Part shown: positions 9,484 to 18,946 of the stretch, one piece after another | Position numbering within the stretch: the first letter of the stretch is position 1 | Layout of the letters: every line of letters starts with the position of its first letter | Assembly: GCF_000344785.1 (NCBI RefSeq) | Contig: NC_020506.1 | Span: forward strand, 2,666,001-2,730,000 | DNA from: Corynebacterium callunae DSM 20147 | GTDB taxonomy: Bacteria > Actinomycetota > Actinomycetes > Mycobacteriales > Mycobacteriaceae | Direction: 5' to 3' | DNA: 64,000 nucleotides | Translations under genes and position numbers: made by a program | Notes under the pieces: generated by a model | What the model saw: only the letters and a program-made list of their open reading frames with translations | The model's database searches: none | What the model was told of the DNA's origin: nothing

Positions 9484-10122
9484 ATGACCCACGCGATAAT
9501 TTTTGACCTCGATGGCACCCTTGTTGATCACCAGTCTGCAGCTCAAGCTGCTTTGGAAGTATGGTCACCTACCTTGGGTATTGAGCCCGATTTTCCGCTG
9601 TGGGTGGAACTGGATAAATGGGGTTTTGGCCGTTTTGAAAGAGGCGAAACCACCCAAATGGGACAGCGCCGCGACCGCATCAAGGCTTATACCAAGCGAG
9701 AGCTTAGCGACGACGAATGTGATGAAATCTATGCCGGATATTTGCGCGCTTATGAGCAGAATTGGACTGCATATCCCGATGCTGAAGCTGCATTATCAAA
9801 GGCTATAGCGACCGGTTCCCCGGTGGGGATTTTGACCAATGGTGCTCAGGCTATGCAACAAGACAAACTTGATCGGACTGGTTTAGCCCGACCAGAGCTC
9901 GTTATGTTGGCTGCCAGCACCTTGGATTCCGCAAAGCCCCGGCCCGAAATGTATAGCCGCGCTTTGGAATACCTCAACGCCACCTCGGCCACCATCATTG
10001 GCGACGACTGGATCAATGACGTAGAAAAACCGCGCGAGTTGGGCTGGACGGCAGTCTATATTGACCGCAGCGGTACCGATCCACGCGCAGATATTCAGTC
10101 TTTGGATGAGCTGGCTTTCTAG
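9484..10122 (+). CDS. HAD-superfamily hydrolase
   Basis: 212-residue haloacid-dehalogenase-type phosphatase. Motif I is FDLDGTLVD near residue 7, motif II ILTNGA, and motif III/IV includes KPRPEMYSRAL and IGDDWINDVEKPRELGW. The cap-domain size and motifs resemble YjjG-type nucleotidases and phosphoglycolate-phosphatase-like enzymes; the substrate cannot be told. It begins 11 bases after the membrane hydrolase gene, so the two are probably co-transcribed. Confidence 0.85.
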   Translation: MTHAIIFDLDGTLVDHQSAAQAALEVWSPTLGIEPDFPLWVELDKWGFGRFERGETTQMGQRRDRIKAYTKRELSDDECDEIYAGYLRAYEQNWTAYPDAEAALSKAIATGSPVGILTNGAQAMQQDKLDRTGLARPELVMLAASTLDSAKPRPEMYSRALEYLNATSATIIGDDWINDVEKPRELGWTAVYIDRSGTDPRADIQSLDELAF

Positions 10123-10273
10123 GAAGTCAACGATGGAAAACTCATTGTTTTTAGTCCTTCACGTGGGGCACCTCAAAGAGGTGTATCGCCATTTTTAATT
10201 AGGATTAATTTTTGAGGCCGGTATCTTGGCCGACTCAAACGCATTTTCATTGTGCAATCTTAAGGAGAAATAC

Positions 10274-10819
10274 ATGAAAATTGGTGTCGTACTAGGAAGC
10301 ATCCGCGAAGGCCGTTTTGGTCAGGGCGTTGCCGAATGGGTTATGGATCAGCTCGCAACCCGCAACGATGAGGGTGTTGAGTATGAACTCATCGACCTCA
10401 AGTCTTTTAATGTTCCTTTGCTGGAGAGCGCTGTAGTCCCAGGTGCTGCCAACAAGCAGTACGACGATGAGAATGCCACCAAGTGGTCCCAGGCAATTGA
10501 TGCTTGCGACGCTTTCATTTTCATCACCGCTGAGTACAACCACGGTGTTCCCGGTGCTTTCAAGAATGCTTTTGACGTTCTTGGTTCCGAGTGGTTCAAC
10601 AAGCCAGTTGGCTTCGTTTCCTATGGTGCAGCTGAAGGCATCCGTGCAGTTGAGCAGTGGCGTCAGATTATTGCTAACTTCAACATGTTTAACGTGCGTG
10701 CACAGGTCAGCTTCTCCATCTTTAATGAAGCTAATGAGAGCGGTTTCGCCCCTAACGAGCGTCGCGCTGGCGAATTTGCTGGTGTTGTTAAGTCCCTCCT
10801 GCAGGCACTGAATAAGTAG
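10274..10819 (+). CDS. NAD(P)H-dependent FMN reductase
   Basis: 181-residue flavodoxin-like oxidoreductase. The N-terminal phosphate-binding loop is GSIREGRFGQ, and the flavin/active-site motif is EYNHGVPGAFKNAFD, as in the FMN_red family that reduces FMN, quinones or chromate. ATG 10274 is preceded by TAAGGAGAAA, an excellent ribosome site, so the longer frame from 10226 is rejected. lldR begins 22 bases downstream, so weak read-through is possible. It probably works in redox or quinone detoxification in the cytoplasm. Confidence 0.87.
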   Translation: MKIGVVLGSIREGRFGQGVAEWVMDQLATRNDEGVEYELIDLKSFNVPLLESAVVPGAANKQYDDENATKWSQAIDACDAFIFITAEYNHGVPGAFKNAFDVLGSEWFNKPVGFVSYGAAEGIRAVEQWRQIIANFNMFNVRAQVSFSIFNEANESGFAPNERRAGEFAGVVKSLLQALNK

Positions 10820-10841
10820 TGCTCATGTCATACTGGGTGAT

Positions 10842-11534
10842 GTGAAAGCACATGAAATCGTGATGGACTGGGTCACCGCGGAACTTCAAAGCGGTCGGCT
10901 CAGCATCGGCGATCACTTGCCCAGCGAGCGCACTCTTGCAGAAACACTCGGGGTTTCCCGCAGCTCTTTGCGGGAAGCCCTACGTGTGCTGGAAGCGCTT
11001 GGCACCATTACTAGCAGCACAGGTTCCGGGCCGCGTTCCGGAACAATTATTAATGCTGCCCCCAGCCAAGCGCTTTCATTGTCGCTGACCCTGCAATTGG
11101 CTACTAGCCAAGTTGGGCACGGCGATGTTTATGAAACCAGGCAGCTTTTAGAAGGCTGGTCAATGCAGCATTCCGTGCCCGCCCAGGGGGATTGGGAGCA
11201 GGCCGAAACGCTTCTCGACGCGATGGATGATCGTGGTCTTCCTCTCGAAGAGTTTTTAAGAATGGACGCAGAATTTCATATCGTGCTCTCCAAGTCTGCT
11301 TCCAATCGGCTTATTAGTACGTTGATGGATGCACTTCGAACTTCTGTTGCAGAACACACCGTGGCCCGCGCCCGTGCATTACCCAATTGGCCAGACACTG
11401 CTGCGCGTCTGCAACAAGAACACCGTGCTATTTTGGCAGCTCTTAAGGCTGGTGACCGCACGCTCGCAACGTCTTTAAACCAGCAGCATATTGCTGGTTA
11501 TTATGAAGAAACCGCCGGGGCGCTTGCATCATGA
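10842..11534 (+). CDS. lldR: Lactate-responsive FadR/GntR-type repressor LldR
   Basis: 230-residue regulator: N-terminal winged helix (LPSERTLAETLGVSRSSLRE, about residues 26-45) and an all-helical FCD ligand domain with metal-binding histidines. It closely matches C. glutamicum LldR, which represses the lldP-lldD operon (also ldhA and fructose genes) and releases DNA when L-lactate binds. It starts at GTG 10842 with no strong ribosome site, and its TGA overlaps the phosphoesterase ATG. Its likely target promoter lies about 2.4 kb downstream. Confidence 0.9.
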   Translation: MKAHEIVMDWVTAELQSGRLSIGDHLPSERTLAETLGVSRSSLREALRVLEALGTITSSTGSGPRSGTIINAAPSQALSLSLTLQLATSQVGHGDVYETRQLLEGWSMQHSVPAQGDWEQAETLLDAMDDRGLPLEEFLRMDAEFHIVLSKSASNRLISTLMDALRTSVAEHTVARARALPNWPDTAARLQQEHRAILAALKAGDRTLATSLNQQHIAGYYEETAGALAS

Positions 11535-12319
11535 CTAAAACTCTCTGGGCTACCAGTGATTTACATGTCACCTTCAAGGAAAATCAGGCCACCGTCGATA
11601 AGTTAAATCCTAAAGCCCCTGGTGATTGGCTCATTGTGGCAGGGGATGTGGCAGAACGTATTCCTGATGTCGTGCGCACCATGGGGCAATTGGTCCAGCG
11701 TTTTCACACCGTTATTTGGGTGCCGGGAAATCACGAACTTTTTAATCGCAGCACCGATCGCATTAATGGCAAAGCTCGTTATCGATCCCTCGTGGGCCAG
11801 CTAAGAGCTTTGGGAGTTATTACTCCGGAAGATCCTTTTCCCACCTTCGGTAGCGTGACGATCTGCCCGCTTTTTACGCTTTATGATTACTCTTTCCGGC
11901 CAGTTGGTTTAAGTGCAAAGCAGGCGGTTGCACAAGCAAAGGTCAAGCTAGATGATGAGCTCTCCATTGCTCCCTATGTGGATATTCAGCAATGGTGTGC
12001 TGAGCGCTTGGACTATTCCAGGACCAGACTTAATGAGGTAAAGGGGCCAAAAATTTTGGTCAATCACTGGCCTCTTGTTATTGAGCCAACCCATCGCTTA
12101 ATTAATCGCGATATTGCATTGTGGTGTGGCACCACTGCTACCCGCGATTGGACGCTGAAATACAACGCACTTATGGCGATTCACGGACATTTACACATTC
12201 CTGCGGAAACCCGAGTTGATGGGATTAGCCATGTGGAAGTCTCATTGGGCTACCCCTTTGAAAAGCACCCTCCTCATGTGCAACGGCCGTGGCCTTTCCC
12301 GGTGATGGAAATTTCTTAA
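11531..12319 (+). CDS. Calcineurin-like metallophosphoesterase
   Basis: 262-residue metallophosphoesterase. The metal-ligand motifs appear in order: TSDLHV, AGDVAE, GNHE, VNHW and HGHLHIP. The substrate is unknown. The ATG overlaps the lldR stop (ATGA), so translation is coupled and both come from one transcript. C. glutamicum has a phosphoesterase gene at the same place between lldR and the lactate genes; a link to lactate metabolism is not established. Confidence 0.88.
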   Translation: MTKTLWATSDLHVTFKENQATVDKLNPKAPGDWLIVAGDVAERIPDVVRTMGQLVQRFHTVIWVPGNHELFNRSTDRINGKARYRSLVGQLRALGVITPEDPFPTFGSVTICPLFTLYDYSFRPVGLSAKQAVAQAKVKLDDELSIAPYVDIQQWCAERLDYSRTRLNEVKGPKILVNHWPLVIEPTHRLINRDIALWCGTTATRDWTLKYNALMAIHGHLHIPAETRVDGISHVEVSLGYPFEKHPPHVQRPWPFPVMEIS

Positions 12320-12420
12320 TTTTTTTAGCCCGGCGCGGGAGCTTTCCCAGTGGGCATTTTGGGGGTGCAGTTAAAAATCGGCTTGGGAACTGAAAACCTT
12401 GACTGCTCGACTATTAATCC

Positions 12421-13830
12421 ATGACCAGTTCAATTCAAGATTCCCCGGCACATTCCGCGCCTGCGCCAGCAAAGCAGTCCGGCCTGTGGAGCGCCACCGC
12501 TATAGTGCACCGCTTGCACACCATTGCCGGTATTTTTGTGGCACCATTGCTGCTCATCGCAGCTTTTAGTGGTTTCCTCTACGCACTTTCTCCAACGCTG
12601 GAAAATGTGGTTTACCGAGATGTTCTCACCGCAGATTCCGGTTTACCAGCACAACCCCTCGCAGAACAAATTGCGCGCGCAGAAGCAGTACATCCAGATT
12701 TGGAATTTAGCGCGGTGCAGGTTTCTAATGACCCCACCGCCACTACCCGCGTGTTATTCAACGATCCTTCTTTGCTGAGCTCCAGCTATCGCCAAGCAGT
12801 ATTTGTTGATCCGGGCTCCCTGGAAGTCACTGGTGAACTGGTGCAGTACGGTTCTTCCCGAGCATTGCCGCTGCGTGCGTGGATCTCTGAAGGCCACCGT
12901 CGCTTATGGTTGGGTGAACCAGGCCGGATCTATTCCGAAACTGCAGCATCTTGGCTGGGAATTCTAAGCTTGGCCGGCGCCTGGATGTGGTGGGTGCAAA
13001 GGAAAAAGAGGGCGGGAACCTCCCAACGTGCGCGCACCAAGAAGCTGCACTCCACCTTGGGAATGTGGCTGCTTCCTGGCTTTCTATTCCTCACGGTTAC
13101 CGGACTTACTTGGTCAATGGTTGCCGGAACCAACCTGGGCGAACTGCGCACCAACTTGTCCTGGGTTGAACCAAAACCCGATGTCACACTCAGTGCTACT
13201 GCTCACAATATGGAGAGCATGGCCAATATGAGTGCCCACCAGCATCATATGAATAGTGCCACTTGGACTGGCGTTGATACCACCCAGGCCGACGAAGTAG
13301 TGTCCGCAGCGCGCCAAGCAGGACTAACTGCCCTGCTCGATGTTAATGCGCCTGCCAATGCCAATAGCGCATGGATAATAAAAGAGGGCCGTGAATCATG
13401 AAAATTGGCCAATGATGCAGTAGCCGTTGATGGCAACACTGGAGAGATCGTGAGTACCGTGAATTTCTCTGATTGGCCATTGGCTGCCAAACTCACTGCC
13501 TGGCTCATTCAACTTCATATGGGCACTCTATTTGGACTGCTCAACCAGCTTGTTTTGGCATTCATTGCGCTTGGATTGGTGGGCATGATTGTGCTGGGTT
13601 ATCTCATGTGGTGGCGCCGCGGAAAGTCCGGCCAACCAGGGCGCCTGCCAGCTGCTGGCCAGTGGCACAAAGCCTCTCCTCTTGCTTTGGCGGCAGTCGG
13701 AGTTTTCATGGTGGCCTATGCGGTCATGGCTCCACTTTTTGGCATGAGCTTGATCATATTTGTGGTGCTTGATGCAATTTTCCAACAATTGAGCTCAGGC
13801 AAGCAGCGCAAGAAGATAGCTAACCCCTAA
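12421..13830 (+). pseudogene. PepSY-associated membrane protein gene interrupted by an in-frame stop
   Basis: One continuous frame of 470 codons encodes a PepSY_TM (COG3182) protein with four membrane segments and periplasmic PepSY domains. It is broken by TGA at 13399-13401, and the frame resumes without a shift (…KEGRES, stop, KLANDAVAVDGNTGEIVS). Upstream it covers TM1 (residues about 32-60), PepSY, TM2 and TM3; downstream are the end of the second PepSY and TM4. A CGA-to-TGA change would explain the stop. Family members are often linked to iron-siderophore use. A TATTAAT box 4-10 bases before the ATG suggests a leaderless message. Confidence 0.8.
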
Positions 13831-13838
13831 TCCCGCAG

Positions 13839-13876
13839 CCCCCACCAGTGAACTATTGCCACTGAGCGGGGGTTTT
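13839..13876 (+). terminator. Terminator after the PepSY gene
   Basis: CCCCCACCAGTG pairs imperfectly with CACTGAGCGGGGG and is followed by TTTT. It isolates the PepSY gene from the lactate operon promoter. Confidence 0.75.
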
Positions 13877-13931
13877 CTGTGAACTGCCAATATATTCACC
13901 CCCACTCATCACCCCTATCACCTCCGCCTCA

Positions 13932-13960
13932 TTGACTTTAAAAGGTGACGCGCCTTACAT
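13932..13960 (+). promoter_or_regulatory. Sigma-70-type promoter of lldP-lldD
   Basis: TTGACT (13932-13937) and TTACAT (13955-13960) are separated by exactly 17 bases. Transcription would start near 13967, inside the operator-like palindromes, which fits repression by LldR. The upstream in-frame ATG (about 13932) of the transporter lies in this promoter and so is not its start. Confidence 0.65.
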
Positions 13961-13963
13961 TCT

Positions 13964-13991
13964 TGTGGTCAGGCCACATGGTCTGGCCACA
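13964..13991. promoter_or_regulatory. Operator-like palindromes, candidate LldR site
   Basis: TGTGGTCAGGCCACA (13964-13978; arms TGTGG/CCACA) is followed directly by TGGTCTGGCCACA (13979-13991; arms TGG/CCA). They overlap the predicted transcription start. They resemble, but do not fully match, the TNGTNNNACNNA pattern I recall for LldR. Confidence 0.55.
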
Positions 13992-14036
13992 CGGCCGGCG
14001 ACCACACCGCCAACCCTGCATCGAGATGAGGTCACT

Positions 14037-15347
14037 TTGACAACCACAACCCCCACCGGGGCCCTTGGGTCTACGGACACTCCCAAGCTCAACAAGCGTG
14101 TCTTGCTGGGCAGCTTGAGCGGTAGCGTTATCGAATGGTTCGACTTTTTGGTGTACGGAACCGTCGCCGCCTTGGTGTTCAACAAGATGTATTTCCCCAA
14201 TGACAATGAATTTGTCTCCACCATCTTGGCCTATGCCTCATTTTCCTTAACTTTCTTCTTCCGCCCACTCGGTGGTGTTATCTTCGCTCACATCGGCGAC
14301 CGCATCGGACGTAAGAAGACACTATTTATCACCCTCATGCTCATGGGCGGTGGCACCGTAGCAATCGGCCTATTGCCGGACTACAACGCCATCGGAATCT
14401 GGGCCCCAATCTTGCTGATGTTCCTGCGCATTTTGCAGGGAATCGGTATCGGCGGCGAATGGGGCGGCGCCCTACTTCTGGCCTATGAATACGCACCAAA
14501 GAAGCAGCGCGGACTCTACGGCGCTGTTCCACAAATGGGTATTTCACTCGGCATGCTGCTGGCAGCCGGCGCAATTTCGGCACTGACTCTCATGCCAGAA
14601 GAGGACTTCCTCACCTGGGGTTGGCGCATTCCATTCATCGGTTCCATTGTCTTGGTCTTTATTGGCCTAGCCATTCGAAATGGACTCGATGAAACCCCAG
14701 AGTTCAAGCGCATTCGTGAATCCGGCAACCAGGTAAAGCTGCCCATCAAGGAAGTTGTCACCAAGTACTGGCCAGCAGTGTTGGTTTCCATTGGTGCAAA
14801 GGCAGCAGAGACCGGACCGTTTTATATCTTCGGAACCTATGTTGTTGCTTATGCCACCAACTTCCTGGGTATCCGCTCAAACTTGGTACTCCTGGCAGTT
14901 GCTTGCGCAGCATTGGTCGCAACCATTTGGATGCCACTGTTTGGCGCTTTCTCTGACCGTGTTAATCGCGCAGCGCTTTACCGCGCTTCCGCAATTGCCA
15001 CCATCATTTGCATCGTTCCTTATTACCTGATCCTCAACACTGGTCACGTGTGGGCCTTGTTCCTCACCACCGTCGTGGGATTCGGCATTCTCTGGGGCAG
15101 TGTGAACGCCATCTTGGGAACTGTGATCGCAGAAAACTTCGCTCCTGAGGTGCGCTATACCGGTGCATCCCTGGGTTATCAGCTGGGCGCTGCTATTTTC
15201 GGCGGCACCGCACCCATCATCGCAGCGTGGATGTTTGAAGCTTCCGGTGGTCAGTGGTGGCCAATCGCGCTGTATGTCACTGGTTGCTGCTTGATTTCTG
15301 TCATTGCTTCATTTTTCATCAAGCGCGTAGCTCATCAAGAGAACTAG
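14037..15347 (+). CDS. lldP: MFS transporter, probable L-lactate permease
   Basis: About 436 residues with 12 membrane segments of the metabolite:H+ symporter type. The signatures are GSVIEWFDFLVYGTVAAL in TM1 and HIGDRIGRKKTL in the TM2-3 loop. It lies 42 bases before lldD in the same order as C. glutamicum, where the pair is lactate-inducible. I place the start at TTG 14037, preceded by GAGATGAGG with 6-base spacing, because the promoter occupies the longer frame. The lactate substrate is inferred from context. Confidence 0.82.
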   Translation: MTTTTPTGALGSTDTPKLNKRVLLGSLSGSVIEWFDFLVYGTVAALVFNKMYFPNDNEFVSTILAYASFSLTFFFRPLGGVIFAHIGDRIGRKKTLFITLMLMGGGTVAIGLLPDYNAIGIWAPILLMFLRILQGIGIGGEWGGALLLAYEYAPKKQRGLYGAVPQMGISLGMLLAAGAISALTLMPEEDFLTWGWRIPFIGSIVLVFIGLAIRNGLDETPEFKRIRESGNQVKLPIKEVVTKYWPAVLVSIGAKAAETGPFYIFGTYVVAYATNFLGIRSNLVLLAVACAALVATIWMPLFGAFSDRVNRAALYRASAIATIICIVPYYLILNTGHVWALFLTTVVGFGILWGSVNAILGTVIAENFAPEVRYTGASLGYQLGAAIFGGTAPIIAAWMFEASGGQWWPIALYVTGCCLISVIASFFIKRVAHQEN

Positions 15348-15389
15348 CCTTAATTTATAACGTCTCAAAGATCTAGAAAGGACCACACC

Positions 15390-16652
15390 ATGGTTCAGCG
15401 TCAGCTCCCTCACCCCATTGAGCTTTTAGAATTGATGAAGTTCAAAAAGCCAGAACTTAATGGCAAAAAGCGTCGCCTTAGCTCTGCACTCACCATTTAT
15501 GATTTGCGCAAGATTGCTAAAAGGCGCACCCCAGCAGCTGCTTTTGATTACACCGATGGTGCAGCTGAAGGTGAAATTTCCATCAAGCGAGCTCGCGAAG
15601 CTTTTGAAAATATTGAATTCCACCCAGATATTTTGAAGCCCGCCACCAACGTCGATACCTCCACCCAAATCCTGGGCGGACCATCGGCACTGCCTTTTGC
15701 TATCGCACCAACTGGCTTTACTCGCCTCATGCAAACCGAGGGTGAAATCGCAGGTGCGGGTGCTGCAGGTGCAGCCGGTATTCCTTTCACCTTATCCACC
15801 TTGGGCACCACCTCTATTGAGGATGTTAAAGCCACCAATCCTAATGGTCGCAACTGGTTCCAGCTCTACGTTATGCGTGAGCGTGAAATCTCCTATGGCC
15901 TTGTAGAACGTGCTGCCGCTGCAGGTTTTGATACCTTGATGTTCACCGTGGACACCCCAGTTGCCGGCTACCGCATCCGCGATTCCCGCAATGGTTTCTC
16001 CATCCCGCCACAGCTGACCCCGGGCACTGTGCTTAATGCGATTCCGCGTCCTTGGTGGTGGATCGATTTCCTCACCACCCCAACCTTGGAATTCGCCTCT
16101 CTCTCCACCACCGGCGGCACCGTAGGCGAGTTGCTCAACAACGCCATGGATCCCACCATTTCCTTCGAGGATCTCAAGATTATCCGTGAGATGTGGCCCG
16201 GTAAGTTGGTTGTTAAAGGTGTGCAAAATGTCCCCGACGCAGTAAAGCTTATCGACGAAGGCGTCGATGGCCTCATCCTCTCCAACCACGGTGGACGTCA
16301 GTTGGATAGGGCTCCGGTTCCATTCCAGCTGCTGCCACAGATACGTCGCGAGGTTGGCGCAGATCCCACCATCATGATTGATACCGGCATTATGAATGGT
16401 GCCGATATTGTGGCTTCCATCGCCATGGGCGCGGACTTCACCCTCATTGGCCGTGCATATCTTTATGGTCTGATGGCTGGCGGTCGCGCTGGTGTGGATC
16501 GCACCATCGAGATCCTGCGTTCGGAGATCACCCGCACCATGGCACTTTTGGGAGTTTCCAGCATCGAGGAGCTGGAACCCCGCCACGTCACCCAGCTGAC
16601 CAAATTGGTTCCGGTTTCGCAGAATGTTAAAAACTTAAGCGATCTGGTCTAA
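15390..16652 (+). CDS. lldD: Quinone-dependent L-lactate dehydrogenase
   Basis: 420-residue FMN-dependent alpha-hydroxyacid oxidase-type enzyme, membrane-associated, that oxidises L-lactate to pyruvate and passes electrons to menaquinone. Recognisable motifs are the FMN-site [13 protein letters not shown], the phosphate loop [19 protein letters not shown], and the catalytic [12 protein letters not shown], which holds the active-site His and substrate-binding Arg. AGAAAGGA lies 8 bases before ATG 15390. It is the second gene of the lldP operon and nearly identical in character to C. glutamicum LldD. Confidence 0.95.
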   Translation: MVQRQLPHPIELLELMKFKKPELNGKKRRLSSALTIYDLRKIAKRRTPAAAFDYTDGAAEGEISIKRAREAFENIEFHPDILKPATNVDTSTQILGGPSALPFAIAPTGFTRLMQTEGEIAGAGAAGAAGIPFTLSTLGTTSIEDVKATNPNGRNWFQLYVMREREISYGLVERAAAAGFDTLMFTVDTPVAGYRIRDSRNGFSIPPQLTPGTVLNAIPRPWWWIDFLTTPTLEFASLSTTGGTVGELLNNAMDPTISFEDLKIIREMWPGKLVVKGVQNVPDAVKLIDEGVDGLILSNHGGRQLDRAPVPFQLLPQIRREVGADPTIMIDTGIMNGADIVASIAMGADFTLIGRAYLYGLMAGGRAGVDRTIEILRSEITRTMALLGVSSIEELEPRHVTQLTKLVPVSQNVKNLSDLV

Positions 16653-16660
16653 AGGCATGC

Positions 16661-16690
16661 GGGTTTGCGTCGAAAAGCGCTCTTTTAAAA
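16661..16690 (+). repeat. Intergenic GTCGAAAAGC repeat with T-rich tail
   Basis: GTCGAAAAGC (16669-16678) is preceded by GGGTTTGC and followed by GCTCTTTTAAAA, between the convergent lldD and amidohydrolase genes. It closely matches the copy at 28072-28100, and in part those at 43011 and 55236 (reverse). It may act as a weak terminator, since a T-run follows. Confidence 0.6.
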
Positions 16691-17914
16691 CAGCCACTCC
16701 GCGGCTGCCACAATGAGTGCTGCGGTGCCGCGATCCAAGGTGGGCTGCAGGTCAGGCACAAATTCCGGGCTATGATTGCCCGGCGCGTTAGCCTGATCTG
16801 CAAAACCGCCCAAGCCCCAGAAAGTATAGGGCGTGCCAAAAGCGTCGGGGATAATAGAAAAATCCTCCGAGGCCGGCACCGGCGCCAACTCCACCGAATC
16901 CGCCCCAAAAAACTCATCAAATGCCGCCCGCACCCGCAGGGTGGCATTTTCATTGTTGTCGGTCAGCGGAAATTGGTCATAATAACGGAACTCCGGCGGT
17001 TGCGGGCAACGTGCAGCCTCACATTCCTTAATAACAATGCGCTCAATCGCTTCATGCAGCTGAGCTGCAACTTCTTTGGTAAACGCGCGGGTATTAAGCT
17101 GCAGCACAGCAGTTTCGGGAATGATATTGGACTTGGTGCCAGCGTGGAAACTACCCACCGAAATCACCGCGGTCTCAAAAGGCGGCACCTCGCGGGACAC
17201 CACCGTTTGCAAACGCGAAATAATAGAGGCACCAAGCACAATCGGATCCACACTCAAATGTGGCATGGACCCGTGGCTGCCTTTACCAAAAAGCGTGACC
17301 TCAATCGAGGACGCCTCAGACATCACCGCGCCAACGCGCGTGCCCACCGCCCCACCGGGCAAGCTGGCCAGCACATGCTGACCTAGGTAGACATCAGGCT
17401 TAGGGAGCTTGTCGACGATTCCCTGCTCGACCAGCAATTGGGCGCCAGCGGCAATTTCCTCAGCCGGTTGAAAAACCGCCATAAAGGTGCCCGACCACGC
17501 TGCGCGCTGCTGCATGAGGGCCTGGGTGGCACCCAACAGTGCCGTGATATGAAAATCATGGCCACAGGAGTGCGCCACTGGAGTCTCTTTACCTGTGGTT
17601 TTATCAATCTGGGTTGCCCCGGTAGCTGCATATTCCTTATCAGAACGCTCCGCCACCGGTAGCGCATCAATATCACCGCGCGCAGCCACCACTGGACCTT
17701 CGCCATTTTCAATCAACGCCACCACGCCAGTGTCACCCAGGCGATAGATGGTGCTCACCCCATAGGATTTCAGCTCTTGCTCAATGCGATCTGCTGTTTC
17801 AAATTCCTGCAAAGACAATTCCGGATGCTGGTGGAAGTGCTTATAAAGCGCTTCGCGGTAGTCCCGATTGTTATCAAGTTCGGCTAAAACAGCTTCAAGC
17901 TGGGGGTGGCCCAT
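16685..17914 (-). CDS. M20-family amidohydrolase (hippurate hydrolase type)
   Basis: 409-residue di-metal peptidase/amidohydrolase of the AmhX/hippuricase group, probably cleaving N-acyl amino acids. Metal-ligand motifs: GDIDALPV, SCGHDFHI and QPAEEIAAGA; the lid domain is in the middle. ATG 17914 has GAGGAG 8 bases upstream on the minus strand, so the longer frame to 18022, which would overlap msrA, is rejected. The physiological substrate is unknown. Confidence 0.85.
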   Translation of the reverse strand: MGHPQLEAVLAELDNNRDYREALYKHFHQHPELSLQEFETADRIEQELKSYGVSTIYRLGDTGVVALIENGEGPVVAARGDIDALPVAERSDKEYAATGATQIDKTTGKETPVAHSCGHDFHITALLGATQALMQQRAAWSGTFMAVFQPAEEIAAGAQLLVEQGIVDKLPKPDVYLGQHVLASLPGGAVGTRVGAVMSEASSIEVTLFGKGSHGSMPHLSVDPIVLGASIISRLQTVVSREVPPFETAVISVGSFHAGTKSNIIPETAVLQLNTRAFTKEVAAQLHEAIERIVIKECEAARCPQPPEFRYYDQFPLTDNNENATLRVRAAFDEFFGADSVELAPVPASEDFSIIPDAFGTPYTFWGLGGFADQANAPGNHSPEFVPDLQPTLDRGTAALIVAAAEWLF

Positions 17915-17967
17915 GGGTGGTCTCCTCGGACTAAAGTGGGCGGATCTTAGTGCCCAAAATAGCCGTT

Positions 17968-18630
17968 TTAGCCCTGCTGTGCATCCACTCCACAAGGAAT
18001 ACCTGTTGAGTGATGAGGGCAATAGCCATCTGGATTTTTGTCCAGGTACTGCTGGTGGTAATCCTCAGCCAGGTAGTAATCCTCCGGTTTAATAACAGCG
18101 ATCTCCGTAGTAATCGCACCAAAACCGTGCTGCTTTAGGGTCTCTCCATAAGCGTCTACCACCTTGCGAACCTGCTCTGCCTCAGCTTCAGTTTCGGTGT
18201 AATAGGCCGAGCGATACTGGGTGCCCACGTCATTGCCCTGGCGGAAACCTTGGGTGGGATCATGTGCTTCTAGACCACGTGCAACCAACTGCTCTAGGGA
18301 GATTTTGGCTGGGTCATAAACAACTTCCACAATCTCAGTGTGGCCAGTTCTACCTGAACAGACCTCGCGATAAGTGGGGTTTGGAGTATAACCGCCGGCG
18401 TAACCAACGGAGGTGGACTCAACACCCTCCATCTTCCAGTACATTTGCTCGACACCCCAGAAACAGCCCAAGCCGATCCAAATGCGCTTTTGGCCTTCTT
18501 TCCACGGACCAGTAACAGGGGTTCCTAAAACGGTATGCGGTTGGGGATCTTCCAAGACTGGATGACGTCCACCTTTAAGCGCTTCTTCGGGGGAGACCAT
18601 CACTGGTTCTGGAGCAAAAAACCATGCCAT
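17968..18630 (-). CDS. msrA: Peptide methionine sulfoxide reductase A
   Basis: 220 residues; reduces methionine-S-sulfoxide in free and protein-bound methionine with thioredoxin. The catalytic motif GCFWG has Cys56, and the C-terminal tail has two further cysteines (YCPHHSTGIPCGV) that act as resolving residues in this subclass. It is divergent from sod, so two oxidative-stress genes share a 316-base gap, as in C. glutamicum. The start ATG 18630 is preceded by AGGAACACC on the minus strand. Confidence 0.95.
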   Translation of the reverse strand: MAWFFAPEPVMVSPEEALKGGRHPVLEDPQPHTVLGTPVTGPWKEGQKRIWIGLGCFWGVEQMYWKMEGVESTSVGYAGGYTPNPTYREVCSGRTGHTEIVEVVYDPAKISLEQLVARGLEAHDPTQGFRQGNDVGTQYRSAYYTETEAEAEQVRKVVDAYGETLKQHGFGAITTEIAVIKPEDYYLAEDYHQQYLDKNPDGYCPHHSTGIPCGVDAQQG

Positions 18631-18946
18631 TGCGTGGTGTTCCTTTCAGCTTTTAATTGTTCTTTTAATGGTTCTTAGGTGCGACTCTACTCCCCCTTAT
18701 AACACCGCTGATCAGCCAAATATTTCCTACAGATTCAGGTATTGACGGGTACTCCACTTAGTTTTGGGTGCGATAAATAGGAATTCTTAACAAGTTGTTG
18801 CATTATCAACAAAAAGGCCTATCATTGTAAATATCGTTTCCGAGCAATGAGAAAAGATCTCAGTGGATAGCCTTTTGAACTGGTCTTCTGAAGATTATCC
18901 AAAAGATGTATATGCTCGGTGCCGTACCCTACGAAAGGAAACACAC
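18631..18946. promoter_or_regulatory. Divergent msrA-sod intergenic region
   Basis: 316 bases without a gene. It contains the inverted repeat TTGTTGCATTATCAACAA (6-base arms, around 18793-18810), a longer-range pairing of GGCCTATC with GATAGCC, and the sod ribosome site GAAAGGA. The promoters of both stress genes must lie here, but I cannot place the -10 boxes with confidence. Confidence 0.4.

Noticed and set aside
13399..13401. TGA as a selenocysteine codon in the PepSY gene
   Set aside because: No stem-loop resembling a SECIS element directly follows, the family has no selenoprotein known to me, and the context is a non-catalytic domain.
15792..16586. 264-codon minus-strand frame opposite lldD
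   Set aside because: It is a shadow of the strongly codon-biased lldD gene; it has no family resemblance or initiation signals.
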